Source: a bacterium
Lineage (GTDB): Bacteria; Planctomycetota; Planctomycetia; Pirellulales; Pirellulaceae
Assembly (NCBI GenBank): GCA_024743355.1
Contig: JANSWS010000034.1
Span: 1 to 33,189 of the forward strand
Reading direction: 5' to 3'
Length of the DNA: 33,189 nt
The position numbers were made by a program, and so were the translations under genes. The notes beneath the pieces are model-generated. The model had not been told where the DNA came from, did no database searches, and was given only the letters and a program-made list of their open reading frames with translations. Positions 17,508 to 25,679 of this stretch are shown one piece after another. Position 1 is the stretch's first letter; each line of letters opens with the position of its first letter.

Positions 17508-18494
17508 CTAATTCGACTGGGTCTGGGATTGTGTCGATTCAACCTTCGTCGTGCGACCAAAGAAGATCTCCGCAATAGCTTCACCAACTTCGTTCAGTTT
17601 GACCTGTAGATCGTCCACAAACTCGTGCAGACCACCGTTTACGATGCTCTGAACGTCCGAGTATGCCAACTCAGACTTTAGGCGTCCCAAACGCTGTTCA
17701 GCCAGATTCTGAAACGTATTCAGCGGCGAACCAGAAATCGCATGCAAAGATTCATCGGCGTGATTGATGCAAAACTGGACCGCCCGAGGAAAGTGTCGAT
17801 CCAGGACCAGGAACTCAACCACCTTGTCTACGGAAATCGCGTGAAATTGTTTGCGGTAGGTTTCAAAACCCGAAACACTGCGCAAAACGCTCGACCATTG
17901 TAAATCGTCCAGCGTCGTACCCACGTCATTGGGATCGGGTAGCAAAGTGTAGTACTTGACGTCCAGAATCCGACTGGTTTTGTCGGCCCGCTCGATGAGC
18001 CGACCAAGATTGGCGAAATGCCAGCCACTAGCGTGCGACAGCGTGGCATCCAGGATGCCGTTGAACAACTGACTTTGCTCGCGAATGGCATCGAAAAACT
18101 CGGATTCCGTCTGATTCTCGGCTTGCTGTCGGTGCGAGGCACCACGCACCATGTGATAGAACTGGTTGATTTGCTCCCAGGCCTCGGAGGAGATCGCTTC
18201 CCGCACCGTACGTGCGTTCTCGCGGGCGGCATTCAAGCAAGAGATAATGGAACCTTCGTAGTCGCGATCGAACACCAGAAACTCGATGACTTTGCTTCCA
18301 TCGGCTTCGCCATATCGAGTCTCAAAATATTCTTGGTCCCCCGTCGTGTAGACCAGCGGTTCCCATTGACTTTCGAAATGCGACGGCTGATCCAGAATCA
18401 GATTCAGCGTCACGTCTACGAAACGAGCCAGGTTCTCCGCTCGTTCAACGTAGCGTGACATCCAGTAGATAGAATCCGCGACCCGACTTAACAT
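17508..18494 (-). CDS. Alpha-E domain protein (COG2307/DUF403)
   Basis: A 328-residue all-helical protein. It begins MLSRVADSIYWMSRYVERAENLARFVDV, the characteristic alpha-E N-terminus, and continues through helices including FYHMVRGAS, GWHFANLGRLIERADKTSRILD and WSSVLRSVSGFETYRKQF. A longer frame from 18554 would overlap the upstream gene by 47 bases; GAGGAG at 18504-18509 supports the start used here. It is homologous to the C-terminal half of the 851-residue fusion protein. No enzymatic activity is established for this family; it is consistently encoded with circularly permuted ATP-grasp proteins. It lies 13 bases downstream of that gene and 138 bases upstream of the amidoligase gene. Confidence 0.92.
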   Translation of the reverse strand: MLSRVADSIYWMSRYVERAENLARFVDVTLNLILDQPSHFESQWEPLVYTTGDQEYFETRYGEADGSKVIEFLVFDRDYEGSIISCLNAARENARTVREAISSEAWEQINQFYHMVRGASHRQQAENQTESEFFDAIREQSQLFNGILDATLSHASGWHFANLGRLIERADKTSRILDVKYYTLLPDPNDVGTTLDDLQWSSVLRSVSGFETYRKQFHAISVDKVVEFLVLDRHFPRAVQFCINHADESLHAISGSPLNTFQNLAEQRLGRLKSELAYSDVQSIVNGGLHEFVDDLQVKLNEVGEAIAEIFFGRTTKVESTQSQTQSN

Positions 18495-18503
18495 GCCCTG
18501 CAG

Positions 18504-18509
18504 CTCCTC
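18504..18509 (-). promoter_or_regulatory. Ribosome binding site deciding the alpha-E start
   Basis: GAGGAG on the minus strand, nine bases before the ATG at 18494 and overlapping the TGA stop (18508-18510) of the ATP-grasp gene. The overlap suggests that ribosomes ending the ATP-grasp protein re-initiate on the alpha-E gene. Confidence 0.65.
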
Positions 18510-19995
18510 AGATTGGCCGTTCCGCTTCGGAATCGACAACTTGTTCCGGGACATCCGCCAAAACCCAGGTGTCCTTGCTTCCTCCCCCCTGGGACGAATT
18601 CACCACGAGCGAACCCTTTCGAAGCGCCACTCGAGTCAAGCCGCCTGGCAAAACCCAGACATCCTTGCCGTACAGAATATAGGGGCGAAGATCCACATGT
18701 CGACCTTCAAAATGATCGTCGACTAAGGTTGGGACGCGCGACAGCGAAAGCGTGGGTTGGGCAATGTAATTTCGAGGATCCTCCTGAACTTTATGGGCAA
18801 ATTCGGCTCGCTCCTCTGGAGTTGCGTGCGGTCCAACCAGCATGCCATAGCCACCTGCCTCGTTGGCCGCCTTGACGACCAGCTTATCCAAGTTCGCCAG
18901 TACGTATTTTCGGTCTTCTTCCCTTGCACAGATGTAGGTTGGGACATTCGGCAGAATCGGCTCCTCGTCCAAATAGTACCGAATGAAGTCAGGCACATAG
19001 GCATAGATGACTTTGTCATCCGCGATGCCGGTCCCCGGAGCATTGGCCAGTGCGACTCGCCCCGATCGATACGCGTTCATCAGCCCCGGGACGCCCAACA
19101 TGGAATCCTTGCGAAAGGCAGTCGGATCGATAAAGTCATCATCAATACGACGATAGATAACATCTACGCGCTGAAAGCCATCGGTCGTCCGCATATACAC
19201 AAAGCCATCTTTGACGACCAAATCCCGTCCTTCGACCAATTCAACTCCCATTTGCTGAGCCAAGAACGAGTGCTCATAGTAAGCCGAGTTATAAATTCCG
19301 GGAGTCAGCACCACGACTTGAGGGTTATTCACATGCTCGGGTGCAAGTTGAACCAAGGTCTCATATAACTTGATGGGATAATCGAACACCGGCCGCACGT
19401 TGGATTCGGCGAAGGCCAGAGGGAAGCTGCGTTTCATTAACAAGCGATTCTGCAGCACGTAGGAGACGCCTGAGGGGCAGCGCAAATTATCCTCTAAGAC
19501 GTAGACAGCTCCATCCTTATGCCGGATCAGATCGGTGCCGGTTATGTGGCACCAAACGCCTTTGGGTGGTCTCAGCCCGATACACTGCCGGCGGAAAGAA
19601 GCGGCTGCCGTTACCAGTTCGATCGGGATGATCTGGTCCTTGAGAACATCCTGCTCGTTATAGATATCGTCTATAAACAAGTTCAGAGCTCGGATGCGTT
19701 GCTTAAGACCTGCCGCAATGTGATTCCACTCGAATGCCTCGACAATCCTGGGCACGATGTCGAAGGGAAAGATCTTTTCAGTGCCGCTCTCATCACCGTA
19801 GACCGCGAAGGTGATACCCATGCGGTGCAGCGCCCGCTCAATGGCTCCTTGGCGTTCTCGCAGCTTGCCCTCCGGCAAACTGTCGATGAAATCTACCAAT
19901 ACCTGAGCGCCTGGTCTTGGCTGGCCCCGGTTATTGAACAACTCATCGTGAAACCCTTCGGTTTGATAACCTTCAAATGTTAGCTTGCCCGACAT
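18508..19995 (-). CDS. Circularly permuted ATP-grasp protein (COG2308)
   Basis: About 495 residues from the ATG at 19995, giving the family-like N-terminus [19 protein letters not shown]; an ATG at 20010 and a TTG at 20052 are alternatives, and none has a well-placed Shine-Dalgarno sequence. Motifs of the circularly permuted ATP-grasp family are [85 protein letters not shown], and near the end [17 protein letters not shown], an ATP-binding lysine/glycine loop. The family is predicted to ligate carboxylates to amines with ATP. It is the first gene of the five-gene operon and is followed after 13 bases by its alpha-E partner. Confidence 0.92.
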   Translation of the reverse strand: MSGKLTFEGYQTEGFHDELFNNRGQPRPGAQVLVDFIDSLPEGKLRERQGAIERALHRMGITFAVYGDESGTEKIFPFDIVPRIVEAFEWNHIAAGLKQRIRALNLFIDDIYNEQDVLKDQIIPIELVTAAASFRRQCIGLRPPKGVWCHITGTDLIRHKDGAVYVLEDNLRCPSGVSYVLQNRLLMKRSFPLAFAESNVRPVFDYPIKLYETLVQLAPEHVNNPQVVVLTPGIYNSAYYEHSFLAQQMGVELVEGRDLVVKDGFVYMRTTDGFQRVDVIYRRIDDDFIDPTAFRKDSMLGVPGLMNAYRSGRVALANAPGTGIADDKVIYAYVPDFIRYYLDEEPILPNVPTYICAREEDRKYVLANLDKLVVKAANEAGGYGMLVGPHATPEERAEFAHKVQEDPRNYIAQPTLSLSRVPTLVDDHFEGRHVDLRPYILYGKDVWVLPGGLTRVALRKGSLVVNSSQGGGSKDTWVLADVPEQVVDSEAERPI

Positions 19996-20113
19996 AGACG
20001 GATGGCGCATGGGAACGGGGAAGGGATATGAGAAAGTACCGACAAAAACCAAGCCACCTATGTTTTTGCCGTCGATGATCTATCGTCGCACATTCCATGG
20101 GGATAGCAAGGGT

Positions 20114-20146
20114 GGCAGCCCGCCTGACCGCACCGCCGGGGCTGCC
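20114..20146. other. 8-bp inverted repeat between the YCF48-like and ATP-grasp genes
   Basis: GGCAGCCC (20114-20121) and GGGCTGCC (20139-20146) are exact reverse complements with a 17-base loop. The pair lies just downstream of the YCF48-like stop and upstream of the ATP-grasp operon, both on the minus strand. No U-tract follows on either strand, so a terminator role is only possible. Confidence 0.3.
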
Positions 20147-20192
20147 GCAGGCTAAGTCATCGACGGCATGTCTCACTGCATGCGGCAGTCCG

Positions 20193-21329
20193 CTAATGGG
20201 CGCTGCTCAGGATGGCAAATCTGCCTTCCGAGCCGACGGCGAAAACATCCCGATGGCCCACATCCAGAGCATGAAATCCAATTGCAGAAAACGAGTGCCA
20301 GACATCACCATCGACCGACCAATCGGAGCCGGAGGGACCCGTGGCGACCCAAAATCCAGAACCAAGACCAGCGTCACTGCTCGCGGATAGATGCACCACC
20401 GAAGAACGGAATTCTGAGGGTGGCTTGGACGAAGGTCGCCAATTCCGCCCAAGATCGTCGCTAACGGCAACCGTCACCGGCGAACTGGCTCCCTGCACAT
20501 AGTCACCACCTACGGCTAACAGTCGACCCGCACCCATGGCCAGCGAAAAAACGCCTTGGGTAGGACCACTGGGAATGGGGACCTCAGTATGCGACCAAGC
20601 CTCCTGCGCGCCGACTCGATAATAGACGCGACTACCGGCAGCGTCTGTGCCTCCCGTTCCGATCCAGGCCCCCCCGAATTCAGACAAAAGCACACATGAG
20701 TTGCTTGCCGCAAAGCCGGCCTCGCCAACTCGGCTCTCGGGCAAAGACCGACCGGGGATTGGCCGCCACAGAGCCCCACCGTTCGTAGTTTCCAAGACCA
20801 GTAAGCGGCCGTCGATGGGGTCACCGACTGCCACTCCGTATTGTGCATCCGAGAAACGTAGCGAATTCAGGAAGGCTTCGGCGGCCTCGTGGCGAAACAC
20901 CTCGCGCCAACTCACACCCCCGTCAGTGGTTCGCATGATGATGGCTGGCGAGCCGGCACTTGCAATCAGCGCATGCTCATGATCGAAGGCGTGCACCGAA
21001 CGAAACTCTAAAGCCCCCAGACCAGCTGGACCACATTCCTCCCAACTGGAGCCCCGATCCCGACTTCTCAGAACGGTAGCTCCACTACCACAGGCCCAAA
21101 TCACATTGTCGTCGACGGCACACACCCCGCGGAGACTTGCACGGCTTCCTGTCGGACCAAGCTCCCAAGTCCGTTCGAATTGGGGCTGGTCAACCTGCCG
21201 CTGATCGGCAACCTGACCATGGCAAACTCCGAGCGAGGCAACGCCGCCTCCCATGCAAAGCGAAATTGCGAAAGTCAGACTGGCGGAAAAGAAAACGACT
21301 TGCTTGCCTCGGCAGTTCTTCGAACGCAT
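20193..21329 (-). CDS. Secreted YCF48/BNR-like beta-propeller protein
   Basis: About 378 residues from the ATG at 21329, which has GAGG nine bases upstream; a GTG at 21353 would add eight residues. An N-terminal signal peptide (VVFFSASLTFAISLCMGGGVASLGVCHGQ) indicates export. The body is a series of beta-propeller repeats of the YCF48/sialidase-like type, each with an Asp-x-Gly-x-x-Trp turn: SRDRGSSWEEC, TTDGGVSWREV, TTNGGALWRPI, SDDLGRNWRPS and DGDVWHSF. Proteins annotated YCF48 are named for a photosystem II assembly factor, but in heterotrophs the fold is common in secreted proteins of unknown role. It precedes the five-gene operon on the same strand with about 197 bases between coding parts, so linkage is possible but unproven. 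Confidence 0.8.
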   Translation of the reverse strand: MRSKNCRGKQVVFFSASLTFAISLCMGGGVASLGVCHGQVADQRQVDQPQFERTWELGPTGSRASLRGVCAVDDNVIWACGSGATVLRSRDRGSSWEECGPAGLGALEFRSVHAFDHEHALIASAGSPAIIMRTTDGGVSWREVFRHEAAEAFLNSLRFSDAQYGVAVGDPIDGRLLVLETTNGGALWRPIPGRSLPESRVGEAGFAASNSCVLLSEFGGAWIGTGGTDAAGSRVYYRVGAQEAWSHTEVPIPSGPTQGVFSLAMGAGRLLAVGGDYVQGASSPVTVAVSDDLGRNWRPSSKPPSEFRSSVVHLSASSDAGLGSGFWVATGPSGSDWSVDGDVWHSFSAIGFHALDVGHRDVFAVGSEGRFAILSSAH

Positions 21330-21428
21330 ATTGCCGGACCTCAGGAAGTTCACACTGGCGTTTATGGAAAGCTGCCGCGGAACAAAAACTCTGCGGCGCG
21401 AGCCTCACAAGGTAGACAAACACACGCT

Positions 21429-22337
21429 TCAACTTGCCGTCAAGCGTTCAAATATCAGCCGCTGTTCCACCAGAGCGGCCACTTTATCTTGCGGATCGGT
21501 GCGGGCTTCCAATAAGATCCATCCCGCATAGTCGATGCCGCGAAAGAGCCGCATCAATTGCTCGTAAGGATAGTCACCCAGATTCAACTCGCGGACATGG
21601 ACCGTATCTCCGAATCGCTCCTGAACCATTTTGAAGTTTGCCTCGAGCCCATCGCCGGCCAGATCCTCGTTGTTGCTATTCCAGCAGACATAGACGTTGG
21701 GATGATCTGCGACTTCGAAAATATCGCGAATCACGGGCAGCGCGCTGGTACCGGTTCCATGCACTTCGACGCGAATCTTTTGTCCATATCCCTCGCCAAA
21801 CGCGGCGACTTCATTCAGCGACTTGCCGATTTGCTCGATCGTCTTCTCATGCGGAACTCCCTTGGCAAAACCATTCGGCTTGACCTTCACCCCCGTGCCG
21901 CCACAATCGTGCATGAGCTCAACAAAGCGTTTCGTGTCCTCAATGTTCTTGCGGACCTGAGCCACATCGGCGGAGTGATACTCGCAATTCGAGCCGTAAC
22001 CGATCAGCTCAACCTGACTATCCGCGAAGCGTTTTCGAACCTCATCGCGTTCAGCGGCTGACAAACTCGGTTCTACCGCATGCTTGTGCTCAGTTCGTAA
22101 CTCAACGCCCCTGACGCCGCTTTGCTCGCAGGTGTCGATTAACTCTGGTAGAGTCATATCCTTTCCCCAGAGATAGGTCACCAGCCCGAACTGCATATTC
22201 GAATCTGCCGGCTTGCCCCATGCCGAACTCGATAAACAACTGGCTGCACCGGCAGCCAGGAACGCTTGCGAAGACCGAACAAGCATTTGACGACGATTGG
22301 GAGGCGAAAACCTGGGGGTGGCTGCGTTCTGAGACAT
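21429..22337 (-). CDS. Sugar phosphate isomerase/epimerase-like TIM-barrel protein with Tat-type signal
   Basis: A 302-residue protein of the xylose-isomerase-like AP-endonuclease-2 family. The N-terminus has a twin-arginine motif (NRRQMLV) followed by SSQAFLAAGAASCLSSSAWGK, suggesting folded export by Tat. The barrel shows GVRGVELRTEHKH, QVELIGYGSNCEYH, GGTGVKVKPNG, KIRVEVHGTG, VYVCWNSN, TVHVRELN and AGWILLEAR; the Glu, His and Asp/Asn residues in these segments fit the usual divalent-metal site. Planctomycetes encode many such proteins, often with sugar oxidoreductases, but no dehydrogenase partner is beside it here. Substrate unknown. A strong hairpin lies 39-80 bases upstream of the start codon. 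Confidence 0.87.
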   Translation of the reverse strand: MSQNAATPRFSPPNRRQMLVRSSQAFLAAGAASCLSSSAWGKPADSNMQFGLVTYLWGKDMTLPELIDTCEQSGVRGVELRTEHKHAVEPSLSAAERDEVRKRFADSQVELIGYGSNCEYHSADVAQVRKNIEDTKRFVELMHDCGGTGVKVKPNGFAKGVPHEKTIEQIGKSLNEVAAFGEGYGQKIRVEVHGTGTSALPVIRDIFEVADHPNVYVCWNSNNEDLAGDGLEANFKMVQERFGDTVHVRELNLGDYPYEQLMRLFRGIDYAGWILLEARTDPQDKVAALVEQRLIFERLTAS

Positions 22338-22375
22338 AGCAAGAGACCTTGTACATGGATTGGCATGAGCGCTAA

Positions 22376-22417
22376 ATGCAAGAATGGTCGCGAGATAGAA
22401 CTCGCGACCATTCGCAT
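22376..22417. other. Strong hairpin (13-bp perfect stem) between two minus-strand genes
   Basis: GAATGGTCGCGAG (22382-22394) and CTCGCGACCATTC (22401-22413) are perfect reverse complements around the six-base loop ATAGAA. After a two-base bulge, ATGC (22376-22379) pairs with GCAT (22414-22417). It lies 39 bases upstream of the sugar isomerase-like start codon and 114 bases downstream of the preceding hypothetical gene. Only TTT follows on the minus strand, so it is not a textbook rho-independent terminator; it may end the upstream transcript or act in the leader of the downstream gene. Confidence 0.6.
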
Positions 22418-22531
22418 GTATTGCACCCCGAGTCGTGAACGCGGGATGTAAGTCGGTCTTTTATGCTAACAGAAAAGTCTTGATGCAAGTTGTCTCGAGA
22501 GAAGAGTCTGTACGTTTGTTAGCTGCCTGCG

Positions 22532-23449
22532 TCAGTCGTCCGGCCTGTAGCCCGGCTGGTAGACGTAGCGTTTCTTTCGATCTGCCACTTCAGCCCTCAT
22601 ATTGTTTGAACCAATTTGCGAGTAAGGTTGAGCAACACCGCTGCGTAAGATCGCCGATGAGCTCGAGGCGGTGGGAACTGCCACCGTTTTAGTTAGGCTG
22701 TCACCGAAACTGCCCATGCGTCCCAACTGGGTGTCGTCGCCCGCGGCGGGTCCCGCACGGATCGTCGCTCGCCCTACTGCCGGCCGATGCTGAGGACCTC
22801 CATGCACCGGCCCGTCGACCAGGGCCGAACGTGCATGCGTTCTATCCTCATGCATGCCAGCTTCGGCCAGTAATTGCTCGCGATCCCCTGGCAGCAAGTG
22901 CTCGTCGGGCCATGCGGACAGCAGTCCAGCGGCCTGAGAGGCAACCTGGACGCTATCGGAACTCCAACGTCTCTCTTGATCGGCACTGGAATCCAATGAG
23001 ACAACATCGCTAGCGCGGCTCTGTCTGCCCGAATCGCCATCTGGCTGTGGCTCTGGCAGCCAGGGCTTGATCCTTTGCAAATCCTCTAACTGGACCGCTT
23101 GGGCTCCAGAAGCCCTCTCTTCCGCCATGAGTTCGTCCAGATGCGATCGTGGCGGCGCCCAATCGGGCAGTGAAATGGGACGATTGCCGTAAGTCAATTC
23201 CTCGGCAGCTTGAATTGGTGTTGAATCGGCGGGATGCGTCACGGAAGCTTGAACGGCGACCACGCCCGATGACGCTTCACCATTCCAATCAGCAAACCAC
23301 GACGCAGTGGAAGCCGGTTTGGCTCCGTCGGCATTGGCGGTCGGCTCTTTCTCAGCAGTCGCCGACTTCCGAAAGAATTGATGGGCAACACCGAGGCCCA
23401 AGAGAATGGTCAGTAAAGCCCATCGGCCTGGGCTACGAATCGGTTTCAT
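22532..23449 (-). CDS. Hypothetical membrane-anchored protein
   Basis: A 305-residue protein I do not recognise. The ATG has AAGGA eight bases upstream, a good ribosome binding site. Residues about 9-25 (RWALLTILLGLGVAHQFF) form a single N-terminal membrane segment, so the remainder is probably outside the cytoplasm. The rest is rich in Ala, Ser, Asp, Glu and Pro and looks largely disordered, with a few ordered-looking spots (SLPDWAPPRSHLDELMAEER and LEDLQRIKPWLPEP). The C-terminus is basic and aromatic (DRKKRYVYQPGYRPDD). No catalytic motif is visible. It sits between the ammonium transporter (449 bases upstream) and the sugar isomerase-like gene, all on one strand. Confidence 0.65.
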   Translation of the reverse strand: MKPIRSPGRWALLTILLGLGVAHQFFRKSATAEKEPTANADGAKPASTASWFADWNGEASSGVVAVQASVTHPADSTPIQAAEELTYGNRPISLPDWAPPRSHLDELMAEERASGAQAVQLEDLQRIKPWLPEPQPDGDSGRQSRASDVVSLDSSADQERRWSSDSVQVASQAAGLLSAWPDEHLLPGDREQLLAEAGMHEDRTHARSALVDGPVHGGPQHRPAVGRATIRAGPAAGDDTQLGRMGSFGDSLTKTVAVPTASSSSAILRSGVAQPYSQIGSNNMRAEVADRKKRYVYQPGYRPDD

Positions 23450-23898
23450 GGCACGGTCCTTCTTGGCCTAGGCCAGAATAGACACGCCGCTGTGCCACCT
23501 CCGTGCGAAAAAGCGAGCGAAGACGCATTGAGTTGCGGCAAACCATGCCGCCAACGTCCAACGGGAAGCATCCCGTAGGTTGTCGGTATCGTCAGACAAC
23601 TCAAAGCACCGCCAGCAAATCCACAGGATTCCATTCGTCCGGGCGGCGGTGAGCTTAGCGACAAACCCAGTCAGCCAAAGCGGGAAATCGATCGCAGTTG
23701 TATTCCTTGGCCAGATGTTAGCGGTTGGACTGTCCAAGCAAAAAATTCGGGGCACATTGCTAAACCGACCAGCCAACCGGACTGCCGAGTTCGCATCGAA
23801 CGCGGCTGCGGCGTCGCGGGACGCCGCCCCCGCAAGGCAGCTGCTTCTACATGGTCCGGCTTCACGAACATGGCCAGCTGAAAGGTAAACCCCAACGG
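23450..23898. other. Intergenic region downstream of amt; no supported gene
   Basis: The 449 bases between the amt stop and the hypothetical membrane protein contain only short frames whose translations are rich in Trp, Arg and Cys and lack motifs. I specifically looked for a PII (glnK/glnB) gene, the common neighbour of amt, and found none. The region holds the GC-rich hairpin listed at 23808-23827 and should include the promoter of the hypothetical gene. Confidence 0.5.
23808..23827 (-). terminator. GC-rich hairpin downstream of amt, possible terminator
   Basis: GCGGCGTC (23808-23815) and GACGCCGC (23820-23827) form a perfect 8-bp stem with a four-base loop, 71 bases after the amt stop. 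No U-tract follows, so intrinsic termination is uncertain; a stable 3' end or Rho-dependent site are alternatives. Confidence 0.35.
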
Positions 23899-25434
23899 CT
23901 ACATGAAGATATAGCCCTCTTCACCGTGCTCGGTTACGTCCAGACCTTGTCTTTCCGCGTTGGACTCTACCCGCAAGCCGATCGTTGCGTCCAAGATCTT
24001 CAACAGCGCAATAGTGACGACGGCAGCAAAGGCCCAGGTCACGATCGTGGCCACGACTTGTCCGATGATCGTGCTGTAGTTGCCCTCGATGATGCCCAAG
24101 GGCGTACCTTCACCGGTGATATCCCAGATGGCTCTCGTGGCGAACACCCCGGTCAGTACGGCTCCCAAAGTTCCCCCAACGCCGTGAACGCCAAAGGCGT
24201 CCAGCGAATCGTCGTACTTGAAGGTCGCTTTGATCTTGGAACACGCGAAGTAGCAGGCAATTCCAGCCAGGGCTCCCATGAGTAAGGCGGGCATGAGATT
24301 GACAAATCCTGCCGCAGGAGTGATGCACACCAGCCCGGCAATGGCACCCGAGCTGGCGCCCAGCAACGTGGCCCGACCGCGCTTTAGCCATTCCAGACCG
24401 GCCCAGGCAACCGCCCCGGCCGCGGCGGCAAAGTGCGTCACCGCAAATGCGCTGGATGTGATGCCGTCGACGGCCAACTCGCTACCGGCGTTGAAACCAA
24501 ACCAGCCAAACCAAAGCATCGCTGCGCCCAGGGCGGTATAGGTCAGATTGTGGGGCGGCATCGGTTCTGTTCCGTGGCCGATGCGCGGCCCCAGAACAAT
24601 GGCCGTAACCAACGCCGTGACGCCCGAACTGATGTGCACGACCGTCCCACCGGCAAAATCCAGAGCGCCGCCCGCCCAGGCACCCTCGACTCCGTAGGCC
24701 AGAATTCCACCGCCCCACACCCAATGGGCCAGCGGACAATAAACAAACGTGCCCCAGAGAACGGAGAAAGCAACCATCGCATTGAACTTCATCCGTTCCG
24801 CGAACGCACCGCAAATGAGCGCGGGAGTGATGATGAAGAACATGCCCTGGAAAAGCATGTGGGTCAGGCGTGGAATCGGCAGACCTTCAACCATGGGTGT
24901 TAATGCCATCCCATGTTCCTCACTCCAAAAGCGGGAAACACCGCGCATGAATACATAGTCAAAGTTGCCGATATAGGGATTACTGCCGCCAAACGCCAAA
25001 CTATAGCCATAGAGTGCCCACAGACAGGTCATCAAGCCCATCAAGAAAATACACTGCATCAGAACGCTGACTACATTCTTCTTGCGAACCAGGCCGCTAT
25101 AGAACATGGCTAAGCCGGGCGCCGTCATGAACAACACCAGTGCGCAGCAAATCAACATCCAAGCATTGTGGGGAGCGATCTCCGGCCCCAGCAAGTATTC
25201 TTCCGTCTGACCGCCTGCCAGGGTGGCATCAAAGGCCGGCGCGGCTTCGCCCCCCGCCGCCAAGCTGCTCGTTGCCGAGTCTGCCGCAGTCGATTCTGCG
25301 ACTGCTTCCTGCCCTGGGGCATTGCCAGCAGGTAGCGACAAGATCATGGCGGTGATCAAAATCAAGAGCCCTCGCGGGCTAAAACACCCGCTTAAGCCGT
25401 GTTCCGGTAATGGGACGAGCTCGAGGGACTTCAC
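23899..25434 (-). CDS. amt: Ammonium transporter (Amt family)
   Basis: A 511-residue Amt/Rh-type channel. The start is the GTG at 25434, which has AAGGAG seven bases upstream; the longer frame to 25584 lacks this support. The N-terminus is a signal-like segment (GLLILITAMILSLPAG) followed by an Ala/Glu-rich linker of about 40 residues before the first channel helix. Family signatures are PGLAMFYSGLVRKKNVVS (about 106-123), the twin pore histidines in VVHISSGVTA (H267) and AFGVHGVGGTLGA (H417), and FGWFGFNAGSEL. The C-terminal tail, GLRVESNAERQGLD...EHGEEGY, is the cytoplasmic regulatory region that contacts PII in other bacteria. It conducts ammonium across the inner membrane. No PII gene is adjacent. 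Its promoter lies in the 245-base gap shared with the divergent DinB-like gene. Confidence 0.95.
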   Translation of the reverse strand: MKSLELVPLPEHGLSGCFSPRGLLILITAMILSLPAGNAPGQEAVAESTAADSATSSLAAGGEAAPAFDATLAGGQTEEYLLGPEIAPHNAWMLICCALVLFMTAPGLAMFYSGLVRKKNVVSVLMQCIFLMGLMTCLWALYGYSLAFGGSNPYIGNFDYVFMRGVSRFWSEEHGMALTPMVEGLPIPRLTHMLFQGMFFIITPALICGAFAERMKFNAMVAFSVLWGTFVYCPLAHWVWGGGILAYGVEGAWAGGALDFAGGTVVHISSGVTALVTAIVLGPRIGHGTEPMPPHNLTYTALGAAMLWFGWFGFNAGSELAVDGITSSAFAVTHFAAAAGAVAWAGLEWLKRGRATLLGASSGAIAGLVCITPAAGFVNLMPALLMGALAGIACYFACSKIKATFKYDDSLDAFGVHGVGGTLGAVLTGVFATRAIWDITGEGTPLGIIEGNYSTIIGQVVATIVTWAFAAVVTIALLKILDATIGLRVESNAERQGLDVTEHGEEGYIFM

Positions 25435-25679
25435 GGTATCGCTCCTTAGCTGGGTTGATGAGGGCGTTGCTGGACAAGAATGCCTGGTTTCGCTTCCCTG
25501 GACAATTCTGTGGACGCCAGCAGTGCCGCGGGTTTGCTGCGGCACTTCGGCGGCACGCATCTTTGGTCTACTTCCGAGTCCCATAATCTAATGGAAAATG
25601 AGGGCTTCTACAGCCCAGGAACAGCGACGAACAAGCTCAAGTCTAGGCTTACTTTTAACCTCACTCGAGATCCGTGACC
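25435..25679. promoter_or_regulatory. Divergent region between amt and the DinB-like gene
   Basis: These 245 bases must drive amt leftward and the DinB-like gene rightward. AAGGAG at 25442-25447 is the amt ribosome binding site. AGTGCCGC (25522-25529) and GCGGCACT (25539-25546) form a perfect 8-bp hairpin in the amt leader, and GGGCT/AGCCC makes a smaller one near 25602-25616. I looked for a sigma-54 promoter, which often drives nitrogen genes, and found no TGGCAC/TTGC pair on either strand. AGATTAT-like sequence near 25586 on the minus strand is a weak candidate -10 for amt. Confidence 0.35.

Noticed and set aside
18495-18554. A 47-base overlap of the alpha-E gene with the ATP-grasp gene
   Set aside because: It disappears when the alpha-E protein starts at the ATG at 18494, which has GAGGAG upstream and the family-typical N-terminus.
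23468-23776. 102-residue minus-strand frame between amt and the hypothetical membrane protein
   Set aside because: Composition rich in Trp, Cys and Arg with no motif and no good start; it overlaps competing frames of equal length.
23671-23895. Short minus-strand frame just after amt containing MFVKPDHVEAA, recalling a PII start
   Set aside because: The similarity ends after a few residues, there is no T-loop or PII body, and the frame has no ribosome binding site.
25435-25679. Sigma-54 promoter for amt
   Set aside because: No TGGCAC with TTGC at the correct spacing on either strand.
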